A stretch of 64,000 nt of DNA from a virus, in the IMG/VR virus record IMGVR_UViG_3300048919_000175, positions 1 to 64,000 of that record, one strand, 5' to 3'. The notes under the pieces were generated by a model. The model had not been told where the DNA came from. It searched no databases and was given only the letters and a program-made list of their open reading frames with translations. The position numbers were made by a program, and so were the translations under genes. Shown piece after piece: positions 9,103 through 18,164 of the stretch (position 1 is its first letter; each line of letters opens with the position of its first letter).

Positions 9103-9333
9103 ATGCCCGTGAAATATGTGTCAGTAAAAGCAGTTCCGGGCCGTCTGGCCTTTACAGCTCCGCGTGGCGGCGCTAGTATTCCGCATGACAGGTACGTAGA
9201 AGTCGAAGAGACGAAATACATTCGTCGCCTCATCGATTTCCACGGCGACATCGTGGAAGAACCGGCTGCGCCGACTTCCAAGCCCAAGCAGAAACCCGCA
9301 AAGCCCGATGAAGGCTCCAGCACGGTACTTTAA
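9103..9333 (+). CDS. DUF2635 family small tail protein (Mu gp38-like)
   Basis: This 76-residue protein resembles the small protein encoded just before the tail sheath in Mu-like phages: an N-terminal VKAVPGRLAF, then RYVEVEETKYIRRLI, and a disordered Pro/Lys tail. The ribosome site AAGGAGGCAACG is strong. Its role in the tail is not established. Confidence 0.6.
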   Translation: MPVKYVSVKAVPGRLAFTAPRGGASIPHDRYVEVEETKYIRRLIDFHGDIVEEPAAPTSKPKQKPAKPDEGSSTVL

Positions 9334-9345
9334 GAGGAACCACAA

Positions 9346-10863
9346 ATGGCTCAGGACATTCTTTCCAATGGCTTTGTCCGGCTCTGCATCGACCCGTCGC
9401 TGAACTTCTATGATGGCGCTTGCCGCGTACTCATCGTCGGTCAGGGCCTCGATACAGGCTCGAATGATTTCATTCCGGACAGCATTCAGCAGGTCAACAA
9501 CGAGCGCGATCTGGGCGACATGTTCGGTCGCGGCTCTGTGCTTTCTGAGGCGCTGCGCCGCGTACTATGCCAGTGCCCCAACAACGTTCAGCTGTTTGCC
9601 GTAGGTCTGGCAGACCCGTCCGGCGAGGACGACGTTGCGGCGGTCTACACTTCGACCATTACCGGCCCGGCAACCTCCGATGGTCGCTTCACGCTGTTCC
9701 TCGGCGAAGGCGACTACAATATCGATGTTTCGGTTAAGGCAGGCGACACCGCTGCCGCGATCGCAACGCGCGTTGCCGCCGCCGTCTCGCTCGACTTCCC
9801 CTACGTTGCAACAGCAGTCGGCGCTACTGTCGTCTGGACGGCTCGCAACGTTGGCGAAATCGGCAACTTCCTCAACCCGATCTACAATTGGTCGGGCCGT
9901 AGGAATTATGCGCCGGGCGGCGTCACCTTCACCACAGTCCGTACGACCGAAGGCGTCGGCGTGCCTGTCATGCCGAACCTCATCGATCTCGCTGGCGAAT
10001 GCTGCTATTCGTGCGTCGGCTATCTTGGCCCGGACACGGAAAATCAGGACATTCTGCAGGCGTATCTTGACGACGCTTGGGATTGCTCCAAGCCGCAGTG
10101 CTTCGGTCACGGCTACGTTTATAACGTCGGCACTTTGGGGCAGGTCCTCGCGACCGGCAACAATGCCGCCGTTCTCAGCCGACTGGCCTATGCGCTGAAC
10201 AGCTACGACCTCCCCTACCTGACGCTCGCAGCGTTCGTGGCGAAGTCGTGCTGCACCGCATGCAGCAATCCGGAGCTTTCGATCCAGGGTCCGGAAAACG
10301 GTCGCCTCGATTGCATTCGCATTCCGCAGTCGTGCACGTCGCCGTGGACTTTCGACGAACGCACGCAGCTTCAGGATGCTGGCTTCGTTACCTATGGTCC
10401 GTCCGGCTTCGGTACGGGCGCGATGACCAATCCGCAAATCTTCAACGACGTGACCAACTATCTCGTCGATGAGCTCGGCCGTCAGAACGTCACCTTCCGC
10501 GACGCATCCAGCCGCCGCCTCGCTGCCGCGACTGCTCTGTCCGTGGCTGAAAAGCTCAACACCTACAACGGTCTTGCCCTGTTCACCAAGAACACCAAGA
10601 TCAATCAGGGTGTCAAGGGCACCAACCCGCGCCTGATCCTCGCCGACCTTCGGGCGTGGGCGAAGGCAAATATCGGCATTCTGTTCTCTGAGTTCGAAAA
10701 TCTGGACCGTGATCTGACGGTCAAGACCGACTTCGAGGTCGCCGACCCCTGCCGTGGCAATCCCAATTGGCTTTGGGTCTTTCTTCAGTACATGCCTCCG
10801 AACCGCATTGGTCGTATCAACACCAATCTGGTCCCGAAGGTTCTGGACAACTGCAACCGGTAA
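9346..10863 (+). CDS. Contractile tail sheath protein (Mu gpL-like)
   Basis: This 505-residue sheath subunit polymerises around the tube and contracts during injection. The N-terminal VLIVGQGL with later TVWTARNVGEIGN-type repeats and the C-terminal GLALFTKNTKINQGVKGTN followed by FEVADPC...WVFLQYMPP match the sheath fold. At least a dozen cysteines are present (ECCYSCVG, KSCCTACSN), far above the family norm. It establishes that the phage is a myovirus. The tube gene follows with its own ribosome site. Confidence 0.88.
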   Translation: MAQDILSNGFVRLCIDPSLNFYDGACRVLIVGQGLDTGSNDFIPDSIQQVNNERDLGDMFGRGSVLSEALRRVLCQCPNNVQLFAVGLADPSGEDDVAAVYTSTITGPATSDGRFTLFLGEGDYNIDVSVKAGDTAAAIATRVAAAVSLDFPYVATAVGATVVWTARNVGEIGNFLNPIYNWSGRRNYAPGGVTFTTVRTTEGVGVPVMPNLIDLAGECCYSCVGYLGPDTENQDILQAYLDDAWDCSKPQCFGHGYVYNVGTLGQVLATGNNAAVLSRLAYALNSYDLPYLTLAAFVAKSCCTACSNPELSIQGPENGRLDCIRIPQSCTSPWTFDERTQLQDAGFVTYGPSGFGTGAMTNPQIFNDVTNYLVDELGRQNVTFRDASSRRLAAATALSVAEKLNTYNGLALFTKNTKINQGVKGTNPRLILADLRAWAKANIGILFSEFENLDRDLTVKTDFEVADPCRGNPNWLWVFLQYMPPNRIGRINTNLVPKVLDNCNR

Positions 10864-10875
10864 AGGGGACCCGCC

Positions 10876-11283
10876 ATGTCTTGCGATAACATTATTGGCG
10901 TAAAGAACATCCTGATGACGTTCCGCGATTGCGATACGGACCAAGTCGTCGGCCCGTATTCGCATGAGCTCGCCAACGAAGACCTTCCGACCTGGAAGCT
11001 TTGCCCGTTCACGAACGAAGTGCTTTCGCACGGCTATGTTCGCCGCCAGACGGCCAATGCTACAGTTCAGATGAACGTAATCCGTGACCTGCGCGTTCCG
11101 CTCGCATGGTATCAGGGCTGCGCTCAGGTCGACATTCAGGTTGAATACCTGAACGGTCTGGTCTACACCGGCAACGGTGGCACCGCCACGGGCGACGATC
11201 AGTCCGACACGCATCAGGTCACGCTGAACCTCAGCTACCGCCTCCTCGACGAACTGCTCCCGGCCGAGCAGCTCGCCGCCTAA
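10876..11283 (+). CDS. Tail tube protein
   Basis: This 135-residue protein follows the sheath gene, as the tube does in Mu-like phages. The ribosome site AAGGGGACC is strong. Sequence such as FTNEVLSHGYVRRQTANATV and DIQVEYLNGLVYTG is consistent with the tube beta-barrel. A 14-bp terminator hairpin immediately follows, as expected for a highly expressed gene. Confidence 0.75.
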   Translation: MSCDNIIGVKNILMTFRDCDTDQVVGPYSHELANEDLPTWKLCPFTNEVLSHGYVRRQTANATVQMNVIRDLRVPLAWYQGCAQVDIQVEYLNGLVYTGNGGTATGDDQSDTHQVTLNLSYRLLDELLPAEQLAA

Positions 11284-11331
11284 GAGCTGGGAACCGGTCG
11301 TTCTCTGGCGGGGAGCGAAGCGGTTCTTCTC

Positions 11332-11374
11332 ATGAGCGTGCAGTCCCGTGCCGAGACTGCACGCTCATTTGTCT
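11332..11374 (+). terminator. Strong terminator after tail tube gene
   Basis: Fourteen perfect base pairs, ATGAGCGTGCAGTC (11332-11345) with GACTGCACGCTCAT (11355-11368), a 9-base loop, then TTGTCT. Read-through would give the lower expression needed for chaperones and tape measure. Confidence 0.85.
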
Positions 11375-11404
11375 ACTCGGCACACAATCGGCACAGGAAT
11401 TATC

Positions 11405-12031
11405 ATGGAAAAGATCAACATCGACCTCGTTCCAATCGTCATGGGCGGAAAGTCCATCAAGGAATTGCAGGTATCACCGCTCAACCTTGCTGGCTTCGTC
11501 GAAGTCGCCGACGCGACCAACGACCTTGGGGTCAAGGGAAATACCAAGTGGCAGGTTATGAACCGCCGCATGCGTATCAAGAAACAGGTCAAGGCCATTG
11601 CGGAAGATGGCTCGACGGTCGCATTTGACGACCTAGCCATCACGCAAATCCCGACCGCCTATGCTGTCAAGCTGACGAGCGCCCTCGCCGTCGGGCAGGG
11701 CGAGCAGGGCAAGATCATCAGCAATGGTGATGGCGTGACGTCCCCAATCCTCGTCGAGTTGGGAACACCGATCAAGTTCGTTCAGGGCGGCGCTGGCGAA
11801 GAAATCAAGGAGCTTGAGTTCCTTGCCTCCACCTTCGGCGATATCGAAGAAGTGCTGGCGGAAACGATCTCGCTTCAGCAGGCACTCGCTCTCATCAGGA
11901 CGGTCGCCAAGCCCGTCGGCACAAACCTTCAGGTGCTTCCTTCGTGGGCGGTCGAACAGATCACCATGGCTGATGGCATGCTGATAGTCGACAAGGTGCT
12001 GCCTCGTTTTTTAGGGGAGGAGGAAAAGTAG
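11405..12031 (+). CDS. Tail assembly chaperone, unshifted form
   Basis: This is 208 residues from the ATG at 11405, preceded by AGGA. It lies between tube and tape measure, where the G/GT chaperone pair sits in long-tailed phages. The frame ends in GEEEK after the heptamer TTTTTTA. The protein is expected to coat the tape measure and recruit tube subunits. Assignment comes from position and the frameshift signal; sequence similarity is weak. Confidence 0.75.
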   Translation: MEKINIDLVPIVMGGKSIKELQVSPLNLAGFVEVADATNDLGVKGNTKWQVMNRRMRIKKQVKAIAEDGSTVAFDDLAITQIPTAYAVKLTSALAVGQGEQGKIISNGDGVTSPILVELGTPIKFVQGGAGEEIKELEFLASTFGDIEEVLAETISLQQALALIRTVAKPVGTNLQVLPSWAVEQITMADGMLIVDKVLPRFLGEEEK

Positions 12032-12189
12032 TCAAGGCCGTAGAGGAATATCGGTTCTATTCCTCTATAACTGACGACCTTTCCACCGTCACCATAAAGA
12101 AGCTGGCGCTGCGCTTACGACATTTTCACGAGATAAACGCTCGTGAGATTAAGTTCCGAGCAGCGCTGGTCGGCGCTAAGTTGAAGTGA
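11405..12189 (+). CDS. Tail assembly chaperone, -1 frameshift fusion
   Basis: A -1 slip on T-TTT-TTA (12007-12013) continues translation from 12013 through RGGGKVVKAVEEYRFYSS to the TGA at 12187-12189. This gives a 261-residue fusion with a 58-residue helical extension ending FRAALVGAKLK. The coding sequence is join(11405..12013,12013..12189). The extension has no start of its own and stops 8 bases before the tape measure start. This is the classic GT-type product. Confidence 0.75.
12007..12013 (+). other. Programmed -1 ribosomal frameshift site TTTTTTA
   Basis: The heptamer is phased X-XXY-YYZ in the zero frame (codons CGT TTT TTA). It is followed by the purine-rich GGGGAGGAGGAAAA, and the zero frame ends 16 bases after it. 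The -1 frame stays open for 58 codons. Confidence 0.8.
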
Positions 12190-12196
12190 GGCTTCC

Positions 12197-14677
12197 TTGG
12201 TCGATTACGTAGAAAAGGCGACACTGCAACTTGTTGACCAGACCTCTGGCAAAGTCAACAAGATCAATGCCGCATTGCGTAGTCTGCGCAAGGAAGCCAC
12301 TGCAACGCAGAAGGCGCTTGCCGGACTTGGCAAAGGCGCTAGCCCGGCAAACCTGAACAAGACGGCAGCGGCGCTCAACAACATCGCCAAAGCCTCGAAG
12401 AAAATCCCGAAGCGCATTACCACGAACATTGAAGTCAAGGGCGCGAAGTCCAGCGACATCAAGAAGATGGCTGATGCGCTCGGCCAGTTCAAGAAGGCCA
12501 ATAAGGGCCTGACCGGACTGCTCGGCAGTCAGGGCAAAACACCGAATTTCGCTGGGCTTGACACACTGGTCTCCAAGCTGGTGCGGGTTGCGCGTGCGGC
12601 CAATCTCGCACAGATGGCGCTCGCCAAGGTCAAGAATAATATTCCGACAAACGCTGGTCAGGGCGGCGGGCGTGGCGGCGGTAGGACCAGAAACCCCGGT
12701 CAGAGCCTTAATCCTCCGACGCCTCGCAATATTGGCCTCTCGATCCAGCCGCTGAAGTCGTTCTTGCGCTCGTGGCTCGTCGATATGGGCCACACGATCG
12801 TTAATTCGATCAAGCAGGGCTTCGCTGAAGGTATCAAGGGCTTCGACGTAGCCTCGAACAAATTCCAGCAGCAGCGGTTCACGCCTGAACAGCAAGCCGA
12901 ACTGGCTGCAAGGGCGCGCACAAATTCGCAGGCAAATCCACTGATCAGATATGATCAGCGTATGGACCTTTACGCCGAAGTTGCTTCCAACTTTAAAGAC
13001 CCTCTAGACGCAACGCGCCTTGATCCTAGTCTTGACCGCGCAGTCAAAGTTTCGGTTCAGCAAGGCCAGTCGGCAGCGGAAGCGATCACTGGCGTCGCCA
13101 CGTTCATTCGCGGCTTGGGTCAGGCTGGATATCTACAGGACAGCAAGGGGAACTTTGACCCCAACGTAATCAAGTACATTGACGCTTTCACTTCCGCAAA
13201 GGTGTCGGAAGGCGCACAGATCAATTTCAATGACGCCTTCCAGTTGCTCAAGAACTCCAAGACCTCCGGTCAGTCGTTGACGCCGGAAGGCTTCTTCATG
13301 CAGCTCCTTGCCGCTGCTGACGTCGGGGCCTCTACCCAAGGCGTTCAGCTCAATATGGCAACGAAGACCTTTGCCGGTGAGACCACCAAGAAGGCGATCC
13401 AGGCTCAGGAAGACGCCGGCCTGCGCGAGAAGGGGCGGCTAGTCAAGTCCGGCGCGGTCGGCAAGAAAACGACTTATAGCTATGAAGCGGGCGCGCTGAA
13501 GGACGAGGAACTCTTCCGAGAAAATCCTGCAGACTGGATCAGGAAATACATCCTCGGCAAGGGCGGCTTTCTTGACCAGAAAGGTGTTAACGGTTCTAAC
13601 GCTGCTGCTGTGATCTCGGCCCTCGATCCGCTTTCAGGCAACCGCAACTCCGATGACTTCCTTGCTAAGGCGGTCTTGCAGTTCCAGGAAGCGCTGATCA
13701 AGAATGAAAAGTATTTCCAAAATCCGATAACGGACAAGGAACTGAACAACATCGACCTCACGTCGTCTTGGGTGCAGCTCCAAGAGACGACTAACCAGTT
13801 GGTCGGCCTCTTTGGCCTCCTTGGGGACAAGCTCGAAGGTCTTTTTATTCCTGTAATCGACAAGATCGGTGCGGCAGCAGATTACCTTACGGGCATAATC
13901 GATGGTCGCTCCAAAGGGCAGATGCAGGACTACGCCCTCCTTGGTGCGGCCACGGCTGGCGCTGGCGTCGTTGGATATGGCGCGACCAAAGGTTTGCAAG
14001 CCCTTTGGGGCTTTGGCCTTCCCGCCGCCGCATCTTCTCTTCAGCTCGCAGCGACGATGTTGCAGGGAGCCGCAACGAAGCTTGGCTTTGGCAGTGCAGC
14101 CGGAACCGTGGCGGCTGGCGGCGGTGCAGCGGCGGCAGCGACGACGGCTGGTGGCGCGGCAGCGGTAGGCTGGAGTACAGTTCTTAGATATGCCGGTCTC
14201 GGCTTCTTGGCTTCGCAGACGCTCGGCCTTGGCAGCGTTAGGCACGACCCCGCCGTTGCCAAGATGTTTGAGGAACAGCAGAAATATTATCGGGAACAAA
14301 ATGCCGCGAAAGAAGCCAATAGGCGGGACCCCAATAGTCTGTCTGGAAGGATAGATGCGCAAATTGCCGATCAAGCGATGCGCGATCGCAAAGACGCAGA
14401 TCAGTCCGTAATAAACCTGCAATCCAGTTTTCAGGATGGTGCTACTCAGCTACAATCGGCATTTGAAACAGGCACCGGAACATTGGTCGGCGGCGCTGTT
14501 CAGTTCGGCTCAGAAGCTGGCGCTAGCATCCTCGGCGTGGCTTCTCAGTTTGGCTCGGCGGCAGGTGCAGCGATGCGCGCGGCCATCGGCCAACTTAACC
14601 TGAACGTGAACGGTCCAGCGGCAGCTCCGGCAGCGCCGAACACCGGGACTAACACGAACATTCAGAGTGGTGGCTAA
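12197..14677 (+). CDS. Tail tape measure protein
   Basis: This 826-residue protein starts at TTG 12197 just after the chaperone fusion stop. Residues 1 to about 150 are helical with Ala/Lys-rich repeats, and a Gly-rich linker lies near 153-175. Hydrophobic Ala/Gly stretches between about 575 and 675 could cross a membrane during DNA delivery. Its length sets tail length and suggests a tail of roughly 120 nm at about 1.5 Angstrom per residue (estimate). It is the longest late gene and sits in the canonical position. It ends by TAATG overlap with the next gene. Confidence 0.88.
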   Translation: MVDYVEKATLQLVDQTSGKVNKINAALRSLRKEATATQKALAGLGKGASPANLNKTAAALNNIAKASKKIPKRITTNIEVKGAKSSDIKKMADALGQFKKANKGLTGLLGSQGKTPNFAGLDTLVSKLVRVARAANLAQMALAKVKNNIPTNAGQGGGRGGGRTRNPGQSLNPPTPRNIGLSIQPLKSFLRSWLVDMGHTIVNSIKQGFAEGIKGFDVASNKFQQQRFTPEQQAELAARARTNSQANPLIRYDQRMDLYAEVASNFKDPLDATRLDPSLDRAVKVSVQQGQSAAEAITGVATFIRGLGQAGYLQDSKGNFDPNVIKYIDAFTSAKVSEGAQINFNDAFQLLKNSKTSGQSLTPEGFFMQLLAAADVGASTQGVQLNMATKTFAGETTKKAIQAQEDAGLREKGRLVKSGAVGKKTTYSYEAGALKDEELFRENPADWIRKYILGKGGFLDQKGVNGSNAAAVISALDPLSGNRNSDDFLAKAVLQFQEALIKNEKYFQNPITDKELNNIDLTSSWVQLQETTNQLVGLFGLLGDKLEGLFIPVIDKIGAAADYLTGIIDGRSKGQMQDYALLGAATAGAGVVGYGATKGLQALWGFGLPAAASSLQLAATMLQGAATKLGFGSAAGTVAAGGGAAAAATTAGGAAAVGWSTVLRYAGLGFLASQTLGLGSVRHDPAVAKMFEEQQKYYREQNAAKEANRRDPNSLSGRIDAQIADQAMRDRKDADQSVINLQSSFQDGATQLQSAFETGTGTLVGGAVQFGSEAGASILGVASQFGSAAGAAMRAAIGQLNLNVNGPAAAPAAPNTGTNTNIQSGG

Positions 14678-15864
14678 TGGCCGAAGCCTGTTACAAAGAC
14701 CCTTATCTTCCGGCCAGCTATAAGGGCGTCCCGTTCGAAGCGCTGGAAGTCAATAGCCAGCACGGGCGGCGCGGCGCTGAGGGCGAGTTCCCGTTTGGCG
14801 AGGAGACTGCTTATGCTGATATGGGCAGATCAATACGTACTTATTCTATTAGCGGTCGTTTTGCTACTAACGATCATGTTCTCCGTGCGGCAGCTCTGAT
14901 CGCAGTTGTGGAGCTGCCCGGACCGGGTCCGCTTGTGCATCCTACGCGCGGCGTGATCATGGCGGCATGCAAGCAGCTCCGCGTGCGCGACAATCCCACC
15001 GAGGAGCAGGGCGTCACTTATTTCGACATGGACATGGTCGAGGCAAACGTCTGGCCTAACGGTTTGAGCCTAGTCGGCTTCGTCTTGGGGCTCGCACTCG
15101 CTCCGCTTATCGAGGGACTAAATGACAGTTTCGATGAACAGTATCATCCGGAAGAGGCTACGTTCTATGACCGTGGCGCTGTCCTTGGGACTGCATCAAC
15201 CTCCGTTAATTCGATTTACACCGGCTATGTCCAAGCCGCCAAGAACGAGAATAACATCAAGGTTTATCGGTCATTCGCGGCGTTCCAGACCCTTTCTTCT
15301 GATCCTGGACTACTCGCGAAACCGAACACAATGAAGCAAGCCATGTCTGACGGGATGGCACTCATTGACAAGTATGGTACGAGCGTTCAGAAGCAGCAGC
15401 TATTCCGGGAAATTATCAACCAGAATGGCGGCTCCATCTTGGTTGGACGTACCGGCAGAGCCTCCGTTAACGCAGTGCAGAGCTACACTCGCCTGCTTGC
15501 GGCTGGCTACATGGCCAAGGCATTCCTTGAAGTCACGCCAGCCGACATGAACGAAGCCTTCACGCAATATGATCGCGTCGTCGCCGTGTTTGAGGAAGAA
15601 CTGAAGATCATTAACGAGGCATGCGACAGCAAGTTGTATGTCCGCCTTTCCCGGTTCTTTGAGGACCTGAAAGGCAAGTTGCTAAATCGCGCCTACAACT
15701 CGCCGCCGCTGATCGCATTTCAGTTTGGCTCGGCAGTACCGTCAGTCGTCGCTGCGTACGAAATCTATACGGACGCCACACAGTTCCTCGATCTTGAGAA
15801 GAAGAACCCGTATGGCTTCCCGTGGATGATCGGACCAACCGTAATTGGAGCGCGACCGAATTGA
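14677..15864 (+). CDS. DNA circularisation/baseplate hub protein, Mu gpN-like
   Basis: This 395-residue protein has the DNA_circ_N signature region near its N terminus: YKGVPFEALEVNSQHGRRGA, then the motif YADMGRSIRTYSISGRF. In Mu this protein is part of the baseplate hub despite its historic family name. It is encoded after the tape measure and before the gp44-like gene, as in Mu. Confidence 0.8.
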   Translation: MAEACYKDPYLPASYKGVPFEALEVNSQHGRRGAEGEFPFGEETAYADMGRSIRTYSISGRFATNDHVLRAAALIAVVELPGPGPLVHPTRGVIMAACKQLRVRDNPTEEQGVTYFDMDMVEANVWPNGLSLVGFVLGLALAPLIEGLNDSFDEQYHPEEATFYDRGAVLGTASTSVNSIYTGYVQAAKNENNIKVYRSFAAFQTLSSDPGLLAKPNTMKQAMSDGMALIDKYGTSVQKQQLFREIINQNGGSILVGRTGRASVNAVQSYTRLLAAGYMAKAFLEVTPADMNEAFTQYDRVVAVFEEELKIINEACDSKLYVRLSRFFEDLKGKLLNRAYNSPPLIAFQFGSAVPSVVAAYEIYTDATQFLDLEKKNPYGFPWMIGPTVIGARPN

Positions 15865-17096
15865 AGCCGGTAGTGATCTTAATTGACGGACAGGAGCTGA
15901 CCCAATACACGGGCATGAAATTGTCGCGCCAGAAGAAAGATCTCACCGGTTCTTTCAGCGCTGAAGTATTCTTCAACTACATGCCCTCCAAGCCGGTCCT
16001 CGTCAACGCGATGCGCAGCAAGCCAGTGACCGTCTATATCGGCGGGCAGCTCGCTTTCTTTGGGTCGATGGACCGCCGCAAAGGCAAAAGCGAGACCAAG
16101 GAAGACAGCCTAACAGAAGTCACCTCTTCGATAGAGCCGAATGCATATTCGGTATCGTTGAGCGCTCGCGGTCGGACCAAGGTCCTGATCGACAGTTCGC
16201 ATCAGCACAAAACCGGGACCATCCTTCAGCCTTCCACTCGGCAGGCAGTGGAGGCCCTCACCAAGGATTTCAAGGTCGAGCTGGACTGGCAGTCAGATGA
16301 CGTCAAGCTCGAACGAGTTTGCTTCAGAGATGGCTGCAATGTTCTATACGAGCTTCAACGCCTTGGCAACGAAAACGGTCACTACTTCTATGAAACGCGG
16401 GATGGCAAGCTCCGCTTTCAGGACGCCCCGGCCGAGTTCGGCGACGATCTTATTCTTGGCAAGAATGTTCTCTCGTTCTCAGCGGACCAGTCCGACGATC
16501 ACGACAAGTCGCGCATTGTGGTTAAAGGTCAGCGCACTAAGCGGACTGTTTGGGGCGAAGAAGCCGCGCTGAATGTCCTCAAGTCAGCCAAGAAAAATAA
16601 GGACGGCGACGATACTCCGTACATCGTCCAGCACTACGGAGACGCCACTCCGGAAGCGCTCGATCGTCGCGTACAGTTCGAGGCTGACAAGCGCAATGCG
16701 CAGTCGCTCCAGTGCACTGTCGAAGTGTTCCATGTCATGACGCCATCGGGCGATCCGTGGGATATCGGCAAGCTTCATTACGTTGAAATTCCGCCGGAAG
16801 GTATCTTCAATGTCCTGGAGTGCATCGCCCTGGACTATACCGTTGACGCCCAAGGCACACTGAAAACAACATTGACGCTAGCGCCGCCTCCGCAGAAGAA
16901 GGATGCAGCCCCGAGCGAGAAGGCTGGTATCGGGAAGCAACGGAAGGCCCAACTTGGGGTCAATTCTCCGGACATCTGGCAACCTTCTGATCTCGACTTC
17001 TCGCCTAGCTTCTCTGAAGCGCCCGTGGTACAACAGCCTGACTTCCTTGGTGGCATTCAGATTAACCAGCCGCCGCTCAAACTTCCATCAACCTAG
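15861..17096 (+). CDS. Baseplate hub protein, Mu gp44 / late control D-like
   Basis: This is 411 residues from TTG 15861, whose last bases form the previous stop (TTGA). This start gives a natural N terminus (KPVVILIDGQELTQYTGMKL), whereas the ATG at 15822 would add 13 residues. The pattern of an N-terminal barrel, then QAVEALTKDFKVELDW and FRDGCNVLYELQRLGNENGH, matches the gp44/gpD hub family that caps the tube and holds the spike. The C terminus is Pro-rich. Confidence 0.8.
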   Translation: MKPVVILIDGQELTQYTGMKLSRQKKDLTGSFSAEVFFNYMPSKPVLVNAMRSKPVTVYIGGQLAFFGSMDRRKGKSETKEDSLTEVTSSIEPNAYSVSLSARGRTKVLIDSSHQHKTGTILQPSTRQAVEALTKDFKVELDWQSDDVKLERVCFRDGCNVLYELQRLGNENGHYFYETRDGKLRFQDAPAEFGDDLILGKNVLSFSADQSDDHDKSRIVVKGQRTKRTVWGEEAALNVLKSAKKNKDGDDTPYIVQHYGDATPEALDRRVQFEADKRNAQSLQCTVEVFHVMTPSGDPWDIGKLHYVEIPPEGIFNVLECIALDYTVDAQGTLKTTLTLAPPPQKKDAAPSEKAGIGKQRKAQLGVNSPDIWQPSDLDFSPSFSEAPVVQQPDFLGGIQINQPPLKLPST

Positions 17097-17107
17097 AGGG
17101 AACCGCC

Positions 17108-17620
17108 ATGACCTCCTTTGAAAGTTTTCCTACCAGAAACCGCGACGCACAGGACGGCGTCGAACGCCACGTCTTCGGAGAGATATTTTTCGACAAAGAC
17201 AATGGCGCATACCTGACGGTGCGCGGCAACGGCACGGAAGACGAGGAAGTACCGGTAATTAATATCGGCATTGGTCAAGCGTTCAAGAAGAATACCAACA
17301 CCGAAGTTCTGCTATTTGCTTCTGGCTCGGATACGGGCCTTAAGTTCGGATTGATCACGATCCCAAGGAACAAACAGCGGCAGTGGAAGGAAGGAGCCAG
17401 CGGTGTCCAGAATGCTGAAGACCCGGAGAAAGCTCTTGAGTTCAACCAGAAACGCGCGTGGATTACCGATAATCTCGCAGTCCTTGCGGGCATGCTTGAA
17501 GTCAAGGACGGGGAAGTCTTCATCAGAGGAACCCTCAAGGCTCAGCAGGTCGAAGCCGGAAATTTCGTAGGGCCGATCCCCTCGGGGTCCATGTCCCCCA
17601 TACCGCCGTTCGAGGAATAA
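17108..17620 (+). CDS. Baseplate spike, Mu gp45-like
   Basis: This 170-residue protein, in the gp45 position, begins with a barrel region (HVFGEIFFDKDNGAYLTVRG), followed by a putative beta-helix with charged and Gly residues (GMLEVKDGEVFIRGTLKA). The HxH iron-binding tip of Mu gp45 is not visible; the C terminus is Pro/Gly/Ser-rich. It is probably the membrane-piercing tip, though the tip chemistry differs. Confidence 0.65.
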   Translation: MTSFESFPTRNRDAQDGVERHVFGEIFFDKDNGAYLTVRGNGTEDEEVPVINIGIGQAFKKNTNTEVLLFASGSDTGLKFGLITIPRNKQRQWKEGASGVQNAEDPEKALEFNQKRAWITDNLAVLAGMLEVKDGEVFIRGTLKAQQVEAGNFVGPIPSGSMSPIPPFEE

Positions 17621-17621
17621 T

Positions 17622-18161
17622 ATGGCCGAGTGCGTCATCCCAATCGAAGGCCGTCGCCGCATCTTCTGGACGACCCAGATCGATGCTTGCGGCGTCAAAC
17701 AAGAATGCCAGTCCGATTGCGGCTCCTCTGGCCTCAAGCTGCTATCCAAGCCGGGCGGTCGTACGTTCGCCAACAACAATTTCGTGACCGGCCTCGCACT
17801 GAATATCCTACTGACCAAAGGTCGCAAGGCAGACAGCTTTTGTGGCTTCCGTCCGGGTGCGCGCGGCGGGCATTGGGCCGACACTTTCCGGGACGACAAC
17901 CAGACCTCCGGCTCTGCCCTTTGGGATTTGCCGACGCAGTATTCCGTAGCCGAAAGCATCAAGCTTGTTAAGGCATTGATGCAATCTGCGCTGCAGAAAC
18001 TCGTGGTCTATGGCGTTGCTCTGAGTGTCGAAGTTACTGTAACATACGCTGGCGGCAACACCTTTAACGCTGTCGTTGACATTCAAGGTAGCGACGGAAA
18101 TAACTCGCGCGTCGGCATTACCGGCAGTCGCTTGGAAAATTCCTGGGTCTGGAGATCGTAA
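17622..18161 (+). CDS. Baseplate wedge protein, Mu gp46-like
   Basis: This 179-residue protein resembles the GP46 family: GARGGHWADTF then SALWDLPTQYSVAESIKLVK, a W-x-D-x-F motif followed by the helix that precedes V-x-x-VAL. It has seven cysteines, mostly in the N-terminal third (CQSDCGSS). It lies between the spike and baseplate J-like genes in the Mu order. Confidence 0.75.
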   Translation: MAECVIPIEGRRRIFWTTQIDACGVKQECQSDCGSSGLKLLSKPGGRTFANNNFVTGLALNILLTKGRKADSFCGFRPGARGGHWADTFRDDNQTSGSALWDLPTQYSVAESIKLVKALMQSALQKLVVYGVALSVEVTVTYAGGNTFNAVVDIQGSDGNNSRVGITGSRLENSWVWRS

Positions 18162-18164
18162 TAC

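Noticed and set aside
9565-11214. 549-codon minus-strand frame opposite the sheath gene
   Set aside because: It is a mirror of strong GC-ending codon use in the sheath; no ribosome site and no recognisable protein.
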